Notes: generated by a model not told the origin, from the letters alone. A stretch of DNA of 64,000 nt from Sediminibacillus dalangtanensis (GCF_017792025.1 NZ_CP046956.1:992001-1056000), one strand, 5' to 3'. Positions 8,254 to 20,003 are shown, numbered from the stretch's first letter. Program-made: numbers and translations.

Positions 8254-8772
8254 TTAATTCTTCTCCTCGCCGAATGTAAAGGTTTCAAATACTGTCCACG
8301 CGCCATTTTCCAACTGGTACATCAACTGAAAACGATCGACAGTCTGCTCCAGGTCAAAGCTTTGCATTTTTAAACTTCCAAATACATCCGAGTATTCGTC
8401 GTGTGAAAGCTTTTGGGCAATGGTTATGTGTGGGACGAAAGAATACGTTTTTTCTTGCGGCAGGTTACCGGTATGCAATCTTTCGTTCAATTTAAGCAAT
8501 TCATCGACAGGCTCAACTTTTAAGTATATCGTGTTGGTCACCGGGGAAAAAGAGCTTACTTTATGAATCTGTAACGGAAAAGGCTTTGTTTCTGCCGCCA
8601 CTTTTCGTAGTTCTCCCACAATCGGTTTTAAATCATCTTCATTGGCCTCGAACGGCTCTTTTAATGTAAGATGTGGCGGAATGAGTGCATAATGTGGATC
8701 ATACCGCTTTCTGTATGAATTAGCCGTATCTTGAATTTTCTTTTCTGGAAAAATAGCAATACCATATCTCAT
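8254..8772 (-). CDS. yjcG: YjcG, 2H phosphoesterase (2'-5' RNA ligase-like)
   Basis: A 172-residue member of the 2H phosphoesterase superfamily. Both catalytic HxT motifs are present: PHLTLKEPF (His34, Thr36) and PHITIAQKL (His115, Thr117). Family members hydrolyse or ligate 2'-5' or cyclic phosphodiesters; the substrate of YjcG is not established. The ATG has AGGAGGAAT upstream. It forms a two-gene operon with yjcF. Confidence 0.9.
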   Translation of the reverse strand: MRYGIAIFPEKKIQDTANSYRKRYDPHYALIPPHLTLKEPFEANEDDLKPIVGELRKVAAETKPFPLQIHKVSSFSPVTNTIYLKVEPVDELLKLNERLHTGNLPQEKTYSFVPHITIAQKLSHDEYSDVFGSLKMQSFDLEQTVDRFQLMYQLENGAWTVFETFTFGEEKN

Positions 8773-8994
8773 GAATATTCCTCCTGTATGATTGGTTTAC
8801 GTTAGGCAATATTGAATAGCTTGGTATTTTGATTGATCATGTAGCTAATTCCAATTCGGTTACCAACCATTATATCAAAAATTGGTAAAACGGGCGTAGC
8901 CTAAATTAGTGAAAATGCACAAATTTAAAAAAACGCTGCTTGGAGCCCTGGCAAAGGATCTTCGCTGGTAAATCGTAAGGTTGCTTATACACTG

Positions 8995-9720
8995 TTATCC
9001 ATTAAACATGGTGACAAGGGCCCGCTTCAAGTCCTTTTGCCAGAACTTCCATGTATGATTTCCGTCAAGTTCATGGTACACATAGTTGGTGTCCTGTTGT
9101 TCGATAAGCTCGCGAAGCTTTCGGTTCGGTTCCAGAAAATCTTTGCGATCCCCTGCTGTTGTCGGGACATCTGTTTCCTCGTTTCCGATAGTGTGGTATA
9201 TATCGAGGGTGTCGACCGACTTGGCAGATTGAACAGCATTCAGAACTTTTTCATCAACATACGGTGACTGCATGATTACTTTTCCGAAAGTGTTCGAATA
9301 TTTTAAAGCTGTCATCAAAGCCAACGTTCCTGCCAGTGAGTCGCCAATCAATGCCCGGCTGCCACCTACGTGATATGTCGGCAGTTCTTCATCCAACAGT
9401 GGAACCACCTCGTGGAGAAGGAACTGCATATAAGCAGCCTGCTTACTGCCGTTAGGATGATATTTATCCTGACGGTCGTATTTATCATTATAATGAATCC
9501 CTACAAAAACAGTATTTTCAATCTCTCCGTCGCTATGCAGCCGATCGCTCAGTGTCGCGATCCGGCCAAGCTGAAAGTAATCATCTCCATCCTGCATAAT
9601 ACAGACATGGTACTTGTACAAAGGAGAGAAAGACTCCGGCAGATACCATTTAATCGTCATGATTTCATCTAAGTACTTGCTGTCGATTTGTCGATCAAGC
9701 ATCTTTCCTTTTCTACCCAT
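8995..9720 (-). CDS. yjcH: YjcH, esterase-D-like alpha/beta hydrolase
   Basis: A 241-residue hydrolase of the putative esterase family (enterochelin-esterase-like fold). The nucleophile elbow is LIGDSLAGTLAL (about residues 125-136) and the catalytic His is in ELDGNHTWKFW near the C-terminus. The N-terminal LPESFSPLYKYHVCIMQDG is typical. The start at 9720 is favoured by AAGGGAGTGAG. A 222-base gap (8773-8994) separates it from yjcG, and I see no other gene there. The natural substrate is unknown. Confidence 0.85.
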   Translation of the reverse strand: MGRKGKMLDRQIDSKYLDEIMTIKWYLPESFSPLYKYHVCIMQDGDDYFQLGRIATLSDRLHSDGEIENTVFVGIHYNDKYDRQDKYHPNGSKQAAYMQFLLHEVVPLLDEELPTYHVGGSRALIGDSLAGTLALMTALKYSNTFGKVIMQSPYVDEKVLNAVQSAKSVDTLDIYHTIGNEETDVPTTAGDRKDFLEPNRKLRELIEQQDTNYVYHELDGNHTWKFWQKDLKRALVTMFNG

Positions 9721-9853
9721 TGTAACTCACTCCCTTAACATCCAGCCAAGAAGTATCCTAAAAGATTCCCCCTGCCGCCCACAACTAAACAAATCTAAGC
9801 CCAGTTTAACATAAAACAACAAAAAAAGAACATAGGAGTGCAGGGAGTGTGCA

Positions 9854-9918
9854 GGGGGGACAGTCCCTCCGTGAATCATTTCACAAGTAAATTGCCATTA
9901 GATTTGGGGACAGTCCCC
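9854..9918 (+). repeat. GGGGACAGTCCC-type palindromes, partial copies (P1)
   Basis: GGGGGGACAGTCCC at 9854-9867, with a half-copy of the longer palindrome seen at 10585 (CTCCGTGAATCATTTCAC), and a second GGGGACAGTCCCC at 9906-9918. They lie upstream of the stress-protein promoter in the gene-free stretch 9721-9935. Confidence 0.7.
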
Positions 9919-9935
9919 GATAAATGGAGGGATAA

Positions 9936-9961
9936 GATTTATCTGCGCTCCCGCCGGGTAT
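9936..9961 (+). promoter_or_regulatory. Probable SigB promoter
   Basis: GATTTA, 14 bases, then GGGTAT. This resembles the SigB consensus GTTTAA-N12-14-GGGWAW and lies 35 bases before the start of a gene whose family is SigB-controlled in B. subtilis. Confidence 0.55.
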
Positions 9962-9995
9962 AGAGTGGTAAAACCTTTAAAGGAGGCTGACTTAG

Positions 9996-10565
9996 ATGGA
10001 AAGTAAAGTCATTGGCGGTGTTTTCAAAACGCAGGAAGATGCAATCAAAGCGATTAAAGAGCTGCAAGAAAAAGGCTATAAGAAAGATGATATATCGGTA
10101 TTCGCCAAGGATAGCGATGAAGCAGAAGCGATTGGCGATGAAACGGATACCAGTGTAAGCAAAGATAAGAGTGGACGTGGCAAAAATGCCGGAAAAGGAC
10201 TCGGTATTGGAGTTGGTACCGGCGGCGTACTAGGAGGGATTACCGGTTTGATTGCCGAAGTAGGCCTTCTGGCTATACCCGGTGTCGGAGCCATCGCTGC
10301 GGCAGGTCCGATCGCTGCTGCTTTAACAGGAGCAGGCATTGGAGCCGGCGGTGGCGGTATTGTCGGTGCACTTGTGGGTGCAGGTATCCCCGAAGAACAT
10401 GCCAAGGAATATGAACGCCATCTAAAAAATGGACATATCGTTGTTTTAGTCGAGACAGGGGAGAACGATCGAGAAGTTTATAAAACCTTCCTGGCCAATA
10501 AAACGGAAAACCATACCATCTATCCAGACGAAGTAGTGGTTAACGAACCGAGAAGTCATCAGTAA
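9996..10565 (+). CDS. General stress protein 17M-like (YflT domain) protein
   Basis: A 189-residue protein with an N-terminal YflT/GSP17M domain (VIGGVFKTQEDAIKAIKELQ and KGYKKDDISVFAKD). A Gly/Ala-rich hydrophobic middle follows (about residues 65-125: GLGIGVGTGGVLGGITG and AALTGAGIGAGGGGIVGALV), then an IPEEHAKEYERHLKNGHIVVLVE block found in related stress proteins. The start is set by AAAGGAGG. The SigB-type promoter in front supports general-stress induction. The glycine-zipper-like middle suggests membrane association; the molecular role is unknown. Confidence 0.8.
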   Translation: MESKVIGGVFKTQEDAIKAIKELQEKGYKKDDISVFAKDSDEAEAIGDETDTSVSKDKSGRGKNAGKGLGIGVGTGGVLGGITGLIAEVGLLAIPGVGAIAAAGPIAAALTGAGIGAGGGGIVGALVGAGIPEEHAKEYERHLKNGHIVVLVETGENDREVYKTFLANKTENHTIYPDEVVVNEPRSHQ

Positions 10566-10584
10566 AGGACTGATGAGAAGAAAG

Positions 10585-10630
10585 TGGGGACAGTCCCTCT
10601 GTGAATCTGCTCACAGAGGGACTGTCCCCA
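10585..10630. repeat. Perfect palindrome (P2) of the GGGGACAGTCCC family
   Basis: Twenty-base arms (TGGGGACAGTCC... / ...GGACTGTCCCCA) around a 6-base loop ATCTGC, between two convergent genes. It may also act as a terminator. Compare 11795, where the arm carries a compensated A-to-T change. Confidence 0.9.
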
Positions 10631-10635
10631 TTCTT

Positions 10636-11729
10636 TTAATGCTCCATTTTGACAATCGGTTTTACGGTAGTACCTTGTTTCGAATCAGCAAAAGCTTGGT
10701 TGATGTCTTTCAATTCATAGAAATTGATGAGTTTATCGAATGGAAACTGTCCGTTTTTGTAGTACGCAATCAATTTAGGTATGAACAGTTGGGGGATGGC
10801 ATTTCCTTCAATGGCTCCTACAAGCCCTTTACCCAAAGCCATGATGTCCTCGAAAACGTTGAACTCCGTTTCCTGGGTAACGCCTACGACAGCAGAGATT
10901 CCTAACGGCTTCAATGCTTGTACAGACTGACGAGCCAAAGCGGGTACGCTGGTTGTTTCAACAGCATAGTTCGTACCCCGCCGGTCAGCTTTCGGATTTC
11001 TTCTACTGTATCGACTTCTTTGCCATTAAGGACGTGACTGGCCCCTAATTCTTTTGCCAATTCCAAGCGGCTTTCATGCACATCGATTGCGATGATTTGG
11101 GAACAGCCGACAATTTTCGCTGCCATCACAGCGCTAAGACCGACAGCTCCGCATCCAAAGACAGCTATGGTTTCACCAAAATTCGGCTGTAACTTGTTCA
11201 ACACAGTACCACTCCCGGTCTGAATGCCACAGCCGAGCGGTCCGAGTAATGCAAGATCGACATCTTTATCTACCTTTACCACATTGCGCTCATTTGCAAT
11301 GGCAAAAGTTCCAAACGAGGATTGGCCGAAGAAGCTGGAAACGGACTCTCCATCTTGCTTAATCCGAGTGGTGTTGTCATTCATTTTCCCTCCGAAATTC
11401 AAATCATTAAAAAACAAGCAGTAAGCAGGATGCCCGGACAAACAATTCTCACAATGCCCACAGGATGAAAAGGATAGAACAACATGATCTCCTTTTTCGA
11501 CCGTATGGACATTGGATCCGACTTTTTCAATAATGCCGGAACCTTCGTGTCCCAGAACAGCAGGGAGCGGGACAGGAACTTCCTGATCCCTTGCCACAGC
11601 ATCCGTATGACAGACACCAGAAGCAACTACCTTTACCAATACTTCATTATCGGTTGGTTCCGCCAGTTCCACTTCTTCAATTTGAAAATCTTCCCCTTTA
11701 CCATGAATTACAGCAGCTTTCACTTTCAT
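10636..11729 (-). pseudogene. Zinc-dependent NAD(P) alcohol dehydrogenase, one-base frameshift
   Basis: The first part (11729 to about 10973) encodes an MDR-family zinc alcohol dehydrogenase, benzyl/aryl-alcohol type. It carries GVCHTDAVARD with a catalytic-zinc Cys, GHEGSGI, the structural-zinc block SCGHCENCLSGHPAYC, and the NAD-binding GCGAVGLSA. After KLTGGVR the frame drifts and ends. The expected continuation (NYAVETTSVPALARQSVQAL ... FPFDKLINFYELKDINQAF) is in the next frame to 10636. One missing base near 10970-10976 explains the break. The start at 11729 has AAAGGAG seven bases before it. The rest of the gene is well conserved, so inactivation is recent or the base is a sequence error. 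It is bracketed by palindromes P2 and P3. Confidence 0.85.
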
Positions 11730-11794
11730 TTCCATTCTCCTTTTATCGTCATTTCCTCGTAGCTTTCCCAAAAAAAATGAAGATAACCCGCAGC

Positions 11795-11837
11795 GGGGTC
11801 AGTCCCTCTGTGAATTATTCACAGAGGGACTGACCCC
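11795..11837. repeat. Perfect palindrome (P3) of the GGGGACAGTCCC family
   Basis: Twenty-one-base arms (GGGGTCAGTCCCTCTG... / ...CAGAGGGACTGACCCC) around one central base. It differs from P2 by a compensated base pair in the arm (GGGGTCAG/CTGACCCC versus GGGGACAG/CTGTCCCC). Confidence 0.9.
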
Positions 11838-11920
11838 AAAAATCCACCACGAAATAAGCAATACCAATCAACTCACATGATTTGTCTGTTTTCATCCATA
11901 CTAGTAGCGGAGGTATCTTT

Positions 11921-12877
11921 ATGAAAACGTTTCTTTTAACAATTTTATTGGCGTCGGTTATTTCGGTCCAGCAGCATCCGCCCGAACCGCCAAAGCAGCC
12001 AACCAAACCAGAAGTACAACAACCGCCGGCGTTCACGGTCACCCATGAAGGTAAAACAATCCATCAGATAACAGGTAAAGATGTGAGTCTTCCTTATATA
12101 GAGGGAATGTGGCTTGATATGACAAAATACAATCAATTCCAGGAAGAAGTCGCTTCACAGGTATATCGTGAACCAGTCAATGCCAAAATTGATGAGAGCG
12201 GACAAATAAAGCCGGCAAAACCTGGCCGTGAACTTGATCGGGAGCAGTTCAACCACCAATTTGCGAGCTACTTTTATGGACGTGAAGCTTCCAAGGTGGA
12301 GACACCGCTCCGGGTTGTCCATCCACGTGTCGATGAAGAACTGCTTGCTTCTATTCGTGAGCGAAAAATCGGCCAGTATGTCACTTACTATAATGAAAGC
12401 AATAAAGAACGATCGAAGAACGTAGCACTCGCTGCTGAGGCAATCGACAGCCATGTCGTGTTTCCAAGCGAAACCTTCTCTTTTAATGGTGTTGTAGGAA
12501 AACGGACGAAAGAAAAGGGCTACCTGCCGGCACCGGTGATTGTAAAAGGGGAATTGGCGGAAGATATCGGCGGGGGCATCTGCCAAATTTCCTCCACTCT
12601 TTATAATGCAGTCGACCAGGCAGGCGTGAAAATAATCGAAAGGTATTCCCACAGTCGCCGTGTTCCATATGTGCCGCCCGGGAGAGACGCTACAGTCAGT
12701 TGGTATGGTCCGGACTTCACCTTCGAAAATGATTATAACCAGCCTATATTAATTCGGGCAAAAGCAGTAAATGGGAGAGTATTGATCAACATCTTTTCAT
12801 CCGAAACAATTGAAAATGAGAAACGCGAAGTACCGGAAGCGGATGCGGAACCACCAAAAGAGGTGCCGGCCGAGTAG
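11921..12877 (+). CDS. VanW-family protein
   Basis: A 318-residue protein starting at the ATG at 11921 behind AGCGGAGG. A hydrophobic N-terminus (KTFLLTILLASVISV) suggests export or anchoring, followed by a Pro/Gln/Lys-rich linker. The VanW domain occupies about residues 125-275, with the hallmark DIGGGICQISSTLYNAV and RYSHSRRVPYVPPGRDA. VanW proteins occur in some vancomycin-resistance clusters but this one is a stand-alone housekeeping-type copy with no van genes near. The C-terminal tail is acidic/Pro-rich. Molecular function is unknown. Confidence 0.85.
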   Translation: MKTFLLTILLASVISVQQHPPEPPKQPTKPEVQQPPAFTVTHEGKTIHQITGKDVSLPYIEGMWLDMTKYNQFQEEVASQVYREPVNAKIDESGQIKPAKPGRELDREQFNHQFASYFYGREASKVETPLRVVHPRVDEELLASIRERKIGQYVTYYNESNKERSKNVALAAEAIDSHVVFPSETFSFNGVVGKRTKEKGYLPAPVIVKGELAEDIGGGICQISSTLYNAVDQAGVKIIERYSHSRRVPYVPPGRDATVSWYGPDFTFENDYNQPILIRAKAVNGRVLINIFSSETIENEKREVPEADAEPPKEVPAE

Positions 12878-12884
12878 AAACCGC

Positions 12885-13235
12885 TCAATCGATTCCTTGC
12901 ACCCCGAGATCATCAAGCAAAATTTTTAACTCTTCCGCCGCCCGGTCCGTGCCCTTGTAATAGTCCTCTATGCTGCAGTCTTGTAAGTAACGATAGCGAT
13001 CGATAATATCATCGAGCGCCACTCGTTCTTCATCGGCTGCATTCAAGTAATAGGGAGCCAGGGCGGCACATAACACGGTGAACGCGCCCTGGCTGTTTTC
13101 TATATAATCAACCGTAATGATACCAGCCATCGAGTTATTCTTTTTTATGTTCAATGCCCGCTTTGCAGCAATTTCAAGCTTGATTGCAATTTGTTGACTG
13201 AACACATGAAACAGTCCCTTCTTTTCCGATTTCAT
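12885..13235 (-). CDS. Conserved-looking hypothetical protein
   Basis: A 116-residue protein with no domain I recognise. It reads as a mixed, mostly helical soluble protein (FSQQIAIKLEIAAKRAL ... SQGAFTVLCAALAPYYL ... IIDRYRYLQDCSIEDYY ... LKILLDDLGV). It ends 7 bases from the stop of the VanW gene, convergently, with no terminator between. The ribosome binding site is weak (AAGATGG). It is accepted as a gene because it fills the gap with good coding character. Confidence 0.55.
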   Translation of the reverse strand: MKSEKKGLFHVFSQQIAIKLEIAAKRALNIKKNNSMAGIITVDYIENSQGAFTVLCAALAPYYLNAADEERVALDDIIDRYRYLQDCSIEDYYKGTDRAAEELKILLDDLGVQGID

Positions 13236-13342
13236 TTATACCATCTTACCAGAAGAGAAAGCGCTTTAAAAAGATAAAGACCTTTTTTTGTAGATAGACC
13301 ATGTTATAATAAGCGCAAAAGACGGCAGGGAGATTAGAAAAG

Positions 13343-14110
13343 ATGAACATTGTGTTTGATTTGGACGGGACTATTTGTTTCAAAGGAAAACCCGTATCAG
13401 AAAACGTTTTGCAAGCGTTGGAACAGCTCCAGGAACATGGCCATTCGATTATTTTTGCTTCGGCACGTCCGATTCGAGACATGTTGCCAGTGCTTGATTC
13501 GCGATTTCATACATATACCATGATAGGGGGAAATGGATCACTGATTTCCGAACGAGGAAGTCTCACGCATAAAACTGCATTTTCGCATCACCAACTAGAA
13601 GTTATCAAACATTTGATCGATAGCCAAAACGCTGCTTATTTAGTTGATGGAGAGTGGAACTATTCTTATACAGGGCCGGCAGACCATGCCATTTTAAGCA
13701 AGGTAGATCCAGGCAAATTAGCAAAAAATATACCGATCGAGCAACATCCGGCTGTGGTAAAAGCACTTATTCTATCTGCTGTTGATATGAATTTGCTCGC
13801 CAGGGAACTGGAAAAAATAGATGTTGTTCTTCATCGTCACTCCGCAGAAAATGTGCTGGATATTAGTCCTGAAAATATTGATAAACGTACAGCGTTACTT
13901 ACGATTGGCATAGATGATTATATCGCGTTCGGAAATGATGCTAATGATATACGGATGTTCCAAGGGGCACACCATGCAGTAATGATCGGCCATCATGCCG
14001 AGCTTGCTTCTTTTGCTTCGGAAGAAATCCCGTTAGATGGAGACTTTGAAGCGGTGATAGCTGAACGTATTGTACAACTAAGCACAGCCTGCGAAGGAAG
14101 TAAGGTATAA
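13343..14110 (+). CDS. HAD-superfamily hydrolase (Cof-type)
   Basis: A 255-residue HAD phosphatase of the Cof/type IIB class. Motif I is VFDLDGTICF (Asp7 nucleophile, Asp9), motif II is the Ser in IFASARPI, Lys is in motif III near DISPENIDKRTAL, and motif IV is AFGNDANDIRMF. A C2 cap domain lies between. The AGGGAGATTAG site and a TATAAT-like -10 near 13305 precede the ATG. Such enzymes dephosphorylate sugar phosphates or nucleotides; the specific substrate is unknown. Confidence 0.88.
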   Translation: MNIVFDLDGTICFKGKPVSENVLQALEQLQEHGHSIIFASARPIRDMLPVLDSRFHTYTMIGGNGSLISERGSLTHKTAFSHHQLEVIKHLIDSQNAAYLVDGEWNYSYTGPADHAILSKVDPGKLAKNIPIEQHPAVVKALILSAVDMNLLARELEKIDVVLHRHSAENVLDISPENIDKRTALLTIGIDDYIAFGNDANDIRMFQGAHHAVMIGHHAELASFASEEIPLDGDFEAVIAERIVQLSTACEGSKV

Positions 14111-14246
14111 GAAAAATTCAGACTAAGCATGGCTGAACCTTTCTTTATCGCCTATACGTTTACAAGAGACAAGGCAAAAAAGAATAGTATTGACAAAAGG
14201 GGAATTACCTATTAAAGTAATAGTTGTCGATAAAATATTATAATGT

Positions 14247-14319
14247 GATTCCGTAGCTCAGCTGGGAGAGCGCCACCTTGACAGGGTGGAGGTCGTTGGT
14301 TCGAGCCCAATCGGAATCA
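14247..14319 (+). tRNA. tRNA-Val (anticodon GAC)
   Basis: A full cloverleaf can be drawn by hand. The acceptor GATTCCG pairs with CGGAATC, and the D stem is GCTC/GAGC. The anticodon stem CCACC/GGTGG encloses the loop TTGACAG (anticodon GAC), and the T arm GTTGG-TTCGAGC-CCAAT closes with one G-T pair. The discriminator base is A and CCA is not encoded. It is a single tRNA gene, not part of a cluster. Confidence 0.97.
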
Positions 14320-14325
14320 TACCCA

Positions 14326-14357
14326 GAACCCTTGATAGAAAAGGGTTCTTTTTTTTG
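14326..14357 (+). terminator. tRNA-Val terminator
   Basis: AGAACCCTT / AAGGGTTCT stem followed by eight T, directly behind the tRNA. Confidence 0.9.
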
Positions 14358-14459
14358 CCTGAAGTGAAAAAACGGTTCTCTGTCAATTACAAAGTTAGGT
14401 GCGTAAAAGGGCTTTCTCTGATATTTTTTATATAGCATAGTGTATGGAAGGTGATATAT

Positions 14460-14645
14460 TTGCTTAAAGTTTTAGGATATTTTTTTACCATAACTGTAAT
14501 CATATACATAATGTTTACAGTATCGGCAACAATGCTGGACGTTAATAGTGAAGGGGCGGTTTTTCACATACTCATATTTATGACTTTGCTTTTGACCCTG
14601 ATTTCAGCTTTGCTAATTAGGATAATTGAACTGATGAAAAAATAG
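14460..14645 (+). CDS. Small two-helix membrane protein
   Basis: About 61 residues with two hydrophobic helices (VLGYFFTITVIIYIMF and FHILIFMTLLLTLISALLI) and a basic C-terminus IIELMKK. The TTG at 14460 is preceded by GGAAGGTG; a GTG at 14451 in the same frame lies within that site. The family is unknown. It is followed by a strong terminator, which supports an expressed single-gene unit. Confidence 0.5.
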   Translation: MLKVLGYFFTITVIIYIMFTVSATMLDVNSEGAVFHILIFMTLLLTLISALLIRIIELMKK

Positions 14646-14716
14646 TTGATTTAAATAATTCTGGTTGTCCATCTAAATAGCAAAAAAGACAGCGATAACA
14701 GAAATACATAAAAAAA

Positions 14717-14752
14717 AGAGTGGGATTTAAGCTTACACGCTAAATCCCACTC
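14717..14752. terminator. Strong bidirectional terminator
   Basis: Thirteen-base stem AGAGTGGGATTTA / TAAATCCCACTCT with A-run on the left and T-run on the right. Confidence 0.9.
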
Positions 14753-14937
14753 TTTTTTTGAAAGCAATAAATTCAAGGGCATAACAAAAAACCATTGAAT
14801 CATCTTGGATTTCATGGTAAATTAAATAGGTATGTATTGGTGTAAAACGAAATACTTCATACTACCTCTATTTTAATTATACGACTTACACAATGCATTA
14901 GTCAACCCTTTTATAAAAATTTTTAAGGAGTGTTGCT

Positions 14938-17274
14938 ATGGGATTGGATTTTCAGCAGGAGAAGATGCGGTTAGCCCGGGTTCAAAAGACACTTACGGAA
15001 GAAGTCGACAGACTTGAAGAAGAAACTTCCAGGCGAAAAAAAGAGGTTGTTCATATCCGGAAGCATTTTTGGGATGAAGTGAAGGTGAACACCGAAACCT
15101 TTGATGATTACTTGGAAACCATTATTGGTTTGAGACAAGAGGCGCAGGCCTTATCGGTAACTCAGAGTATCCACCGACATGCATCCAAGCGGCTGTCAAC
15201 ATTGCACCGTATGCAGGACATACCCTACTTCGGCCGGATTGATTTTAGGGAAGACGGGGCTTCTGACGTGGAGGAGATTTACATTGGCATTTCCTCGCTT
15301 AGAGACGATAGCGGCGAAAACTTTCTGATTTACGACTGGAGGTCGCCGATTGCAAGTGTTTACTACGATTTTCAGCCTGGTCCGGCAAAGTATGCTGCTC
15401 CAGGTGGAGAAGTCCAAGGTGAATTGAAGAAAAAGTGGCAGTACCTTATTCGCGGGGGTGAGCTTGAATCTCTGTTCGATACGAGTCTTACCATAGGGGA
15501 TGAAATTTTACAGGAAGTCCTGGGTAAAGGTACTGACAAACAAATGCACAGTATAGTAGCGACAATTCAACAGGAGCAGAACCGTATTATCCGTCATGAT
15601 CATGGAAGACTGCTAGTTGTTCATGGTGCAGCTGGAAGTGGCAAGACTTCGGTCGCTATGCAACGGATTGCTTATTTGCTCTACAAATATCGAGATCGCT
15701 TGCATGCTGATCAAATTATTCTGTTTTCGCCTAATTCCATGTTTAGCAGTTATGTGTCCAATGTATTGCCGGAACTGGGAGAAGAAAATATGCAACAAGT
15801 TACGTTTCAGGAATACCTGAATCACCGATTGAATAAACAGTTTCAAGTAGAAAATCCCTACGAACAATTGGAATATGTTTTAACTGCTGAGAACACCTCT
15901 TCCTACCAGACAAGGCTAGCGGGCATCCGGTTGAAAGGATCTTCCAGCTTTGTCGATGCGGTCCAATCGTACAGACGGTCTCTGGAATATACCGGAATGA
16001 TTTTCAAGGATATTGCCTTCAGAGGGGAATCGATCATAACTGCGAGACAGATAGAAGAAAGGTTTTATAATCAAGACGCATCTCTTCGCTTTCCTAACAG
16101 ACTTGAAAAATTGAAGGATTGGTTAATCAAAAAAATAAAAGAAATTCAAAAGGTAGAAAGGAAAAGGCCGTGGGTACAAGAGGAAATCGAACTACTAAGT
16201 GACGATGCGTACCAAGAGGCGCGAACCTTCTTGGCGGAAAAACGAGGGTTGAAACGAGAAGAGATTGCCCACTATGAGGTCGAGCCAGACGAACTTGCAC
16301 GGTTGATCGTTCATCAAAAGTGGATGCCGTTACGAAAAAAGATCCGCTCGTTTCGTTTCATCGATTTTAAAGGAATTTACAGGCAGCTTTTTGATGATTC
16401 CTCTCAATTCGTAAAAGGAGAAAATACAGCGAAGTGGTCGGCTATTTGTAAGGCGACGCAGGAAATGCTGGATGAAGATAAACTATTTTATGAGGATGCT
16501 GCGCCATTTCTATTTCTGAAAGAGTTGATTCAGGGCTTTCAGACGAACAGCTCGATCAAACATCTCGTTGTTGATGAGGCTCAGGATTATACACCTTTTC
16601 AATTTGAGTTTTTGAAGCGTTTATTCCCCTCAGCAAGGATGACAGTGCTCGGCGACTTTAATCAGGCAATATTCGCCCATGCCAATGGAAGGGTAGATTT
16701 CGACACGCTAACCAGCCTGTACGGTCCGGATAGAACAGAAGTGATCAATTTAGCGCGGAGTTACCGATCGACCAAACCGATTATTGAATGTACAAGAAGA
16801 CTTGTTCCTAATGGTGGAGAAATAATTCCTTTTGAACGTGCTGGGGAACGACCTGTTCTGAAACAAGTAGTTGATCGAGTAGAACTGCACAGTTGTATTG
16901 TCTCCCAAATAGCAGCGTTGCAAAGGTTAGGACATAAAAGTATCGCCATCATATGCAAATCCGCCAAAGAAAGTGAAAGGGCATATGAATCCTTGGCATG
17001 TATTAAAGATATCAAGCTGTTAAAGAGTAACTCGGCGACCTACGAACAAGGAGTCGTTGTGTTGCCGGCATATTTGTCCAAAGGTGTGGAATTCGATGCT
17101 GTGATTATTTACGATGCATCGGAAAACGTGTATGGAGACGAGAGTTTGCGGAGAATATTTTACACAGCTTGCACCAGAGCTATGCATTATTTGCAGTTTT
17201 ATAGTGTCGGGGTACCGAGCCCCTTTTTGCGGACCGTGTTGCGGAATGGGTACGTTCAATGTGCCTCCACCTAA
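14938..17274 (+). CDS. helD: RNA polymerase recycling motor ATPase HelD
   Basis: HelD is a UvrD/Rep-like SF1 ATPase that binds RNA polymerase, prises open its channels and releases stalled or nucleic-acid-bound enzyme. The 778-residue length matches Bacillus HelD. The first ~60 residues form a charged coiled coil (QQEKMRLARVQKTLTEEVDR), the arm inserted into the secondary channel. Walker A GAAGSGKTS is at 230-238, a large insertion of about 300-480 is the clamp arm, and Walker B lies in VVDEAQDYTPFQF (about 544-556). LGDFNQAIF and the C-terminal YTACTRAMHYL motif complete the fold. The ATG has TAAGGAG upstream. It lies directly ahead of rph; a short hairpin overlaps its stop. Confidence 0.93.
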   Translation: MGLDFQQEKMRLARVQKTLTEEVDRLEEETSRRKKEVVHIRKHFWDEVKVNTETFDDYLETIIGLRQEAQALSVTQSIHRHASKRLSTLHRMQDIPYFGRIDFREDGASDVEEIYIGISSLRDDSGENFLIYDWRSPIASVYYDFQPGPAKYAAPGGEVQGELKKKWQYLIRGGELESLFDTSLTIGDEILQEVLGKGTDKQMHSIVATIQQEQNRIIRHDHGRLLVVHGAAGSGKTSVAMQRIAYLLYKYRDRLHADQIILFSPNSMFSSYVSNVLPELGEENMQQVTFQEYLNHRLNKQFQVENPYEQLEYVLTAENTSSYQTRLAGIRLKGSSSFVDAVQSYRRSLEYTGMIFKDIAFRGESIITARQIEERFYNQDASLRFPNRLEKLKDWLIKKIKEIQKVERKRPWVQEEIELLSDDAYQEARTFLAEKRGLKREEIAHYEVEPDELARLIVHQKWMPLRKKIRSFRFIDFKGIYRQLFDDSSQFVKGENTAKWSAICKATQEMLDEDKLFYEDAAPFLFLKELIQGFQTNSSIKHLVVDEAQDYTPFQFEFLKRLFPSARMTVLGDFNQAIFAHANGRVDFDTLTSLYGPDRTEVINLARSYRSTKPIIECTRRLVPNGGEIIPFERAGERPVLKQVVDRVELHSCIVSQIAALQRLGHKSIAIICKSAKESERAYESLACIKDIKLLKSNSATYEQGVVVLPAYLSKGVEFDAVIIYDASENVYGDESLRRIFYTACTRAMHYLQFYSVGVPSPFLRTVLRNGYVQCAST

Positions 17275-17284
17275 CGGAGGTTTT
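17262..17284 (+). terminator. Weak hairpin overlapping the helD stop codon
   Basis: CCTCC / GGAGG stem followed by TTTT. It could attenuate but probably does not fully separate helD from rph. Confidence 0.4.
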
Positions 17285-17308
17285 AAACACCAGATGATAT
17301 CAGGCTAA

Positions 17309-19993
<2,685 letters not shown>

Positions 19994-20003
19994 TTAACGG
20001 ATA

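Noticed and set aside
14238..14438. 66-codon frame opposite the tRNA
   Set aside because: It is antisense to tRNA-Val and its terminator; a frame of this kind appears wherever this tRNA is present.
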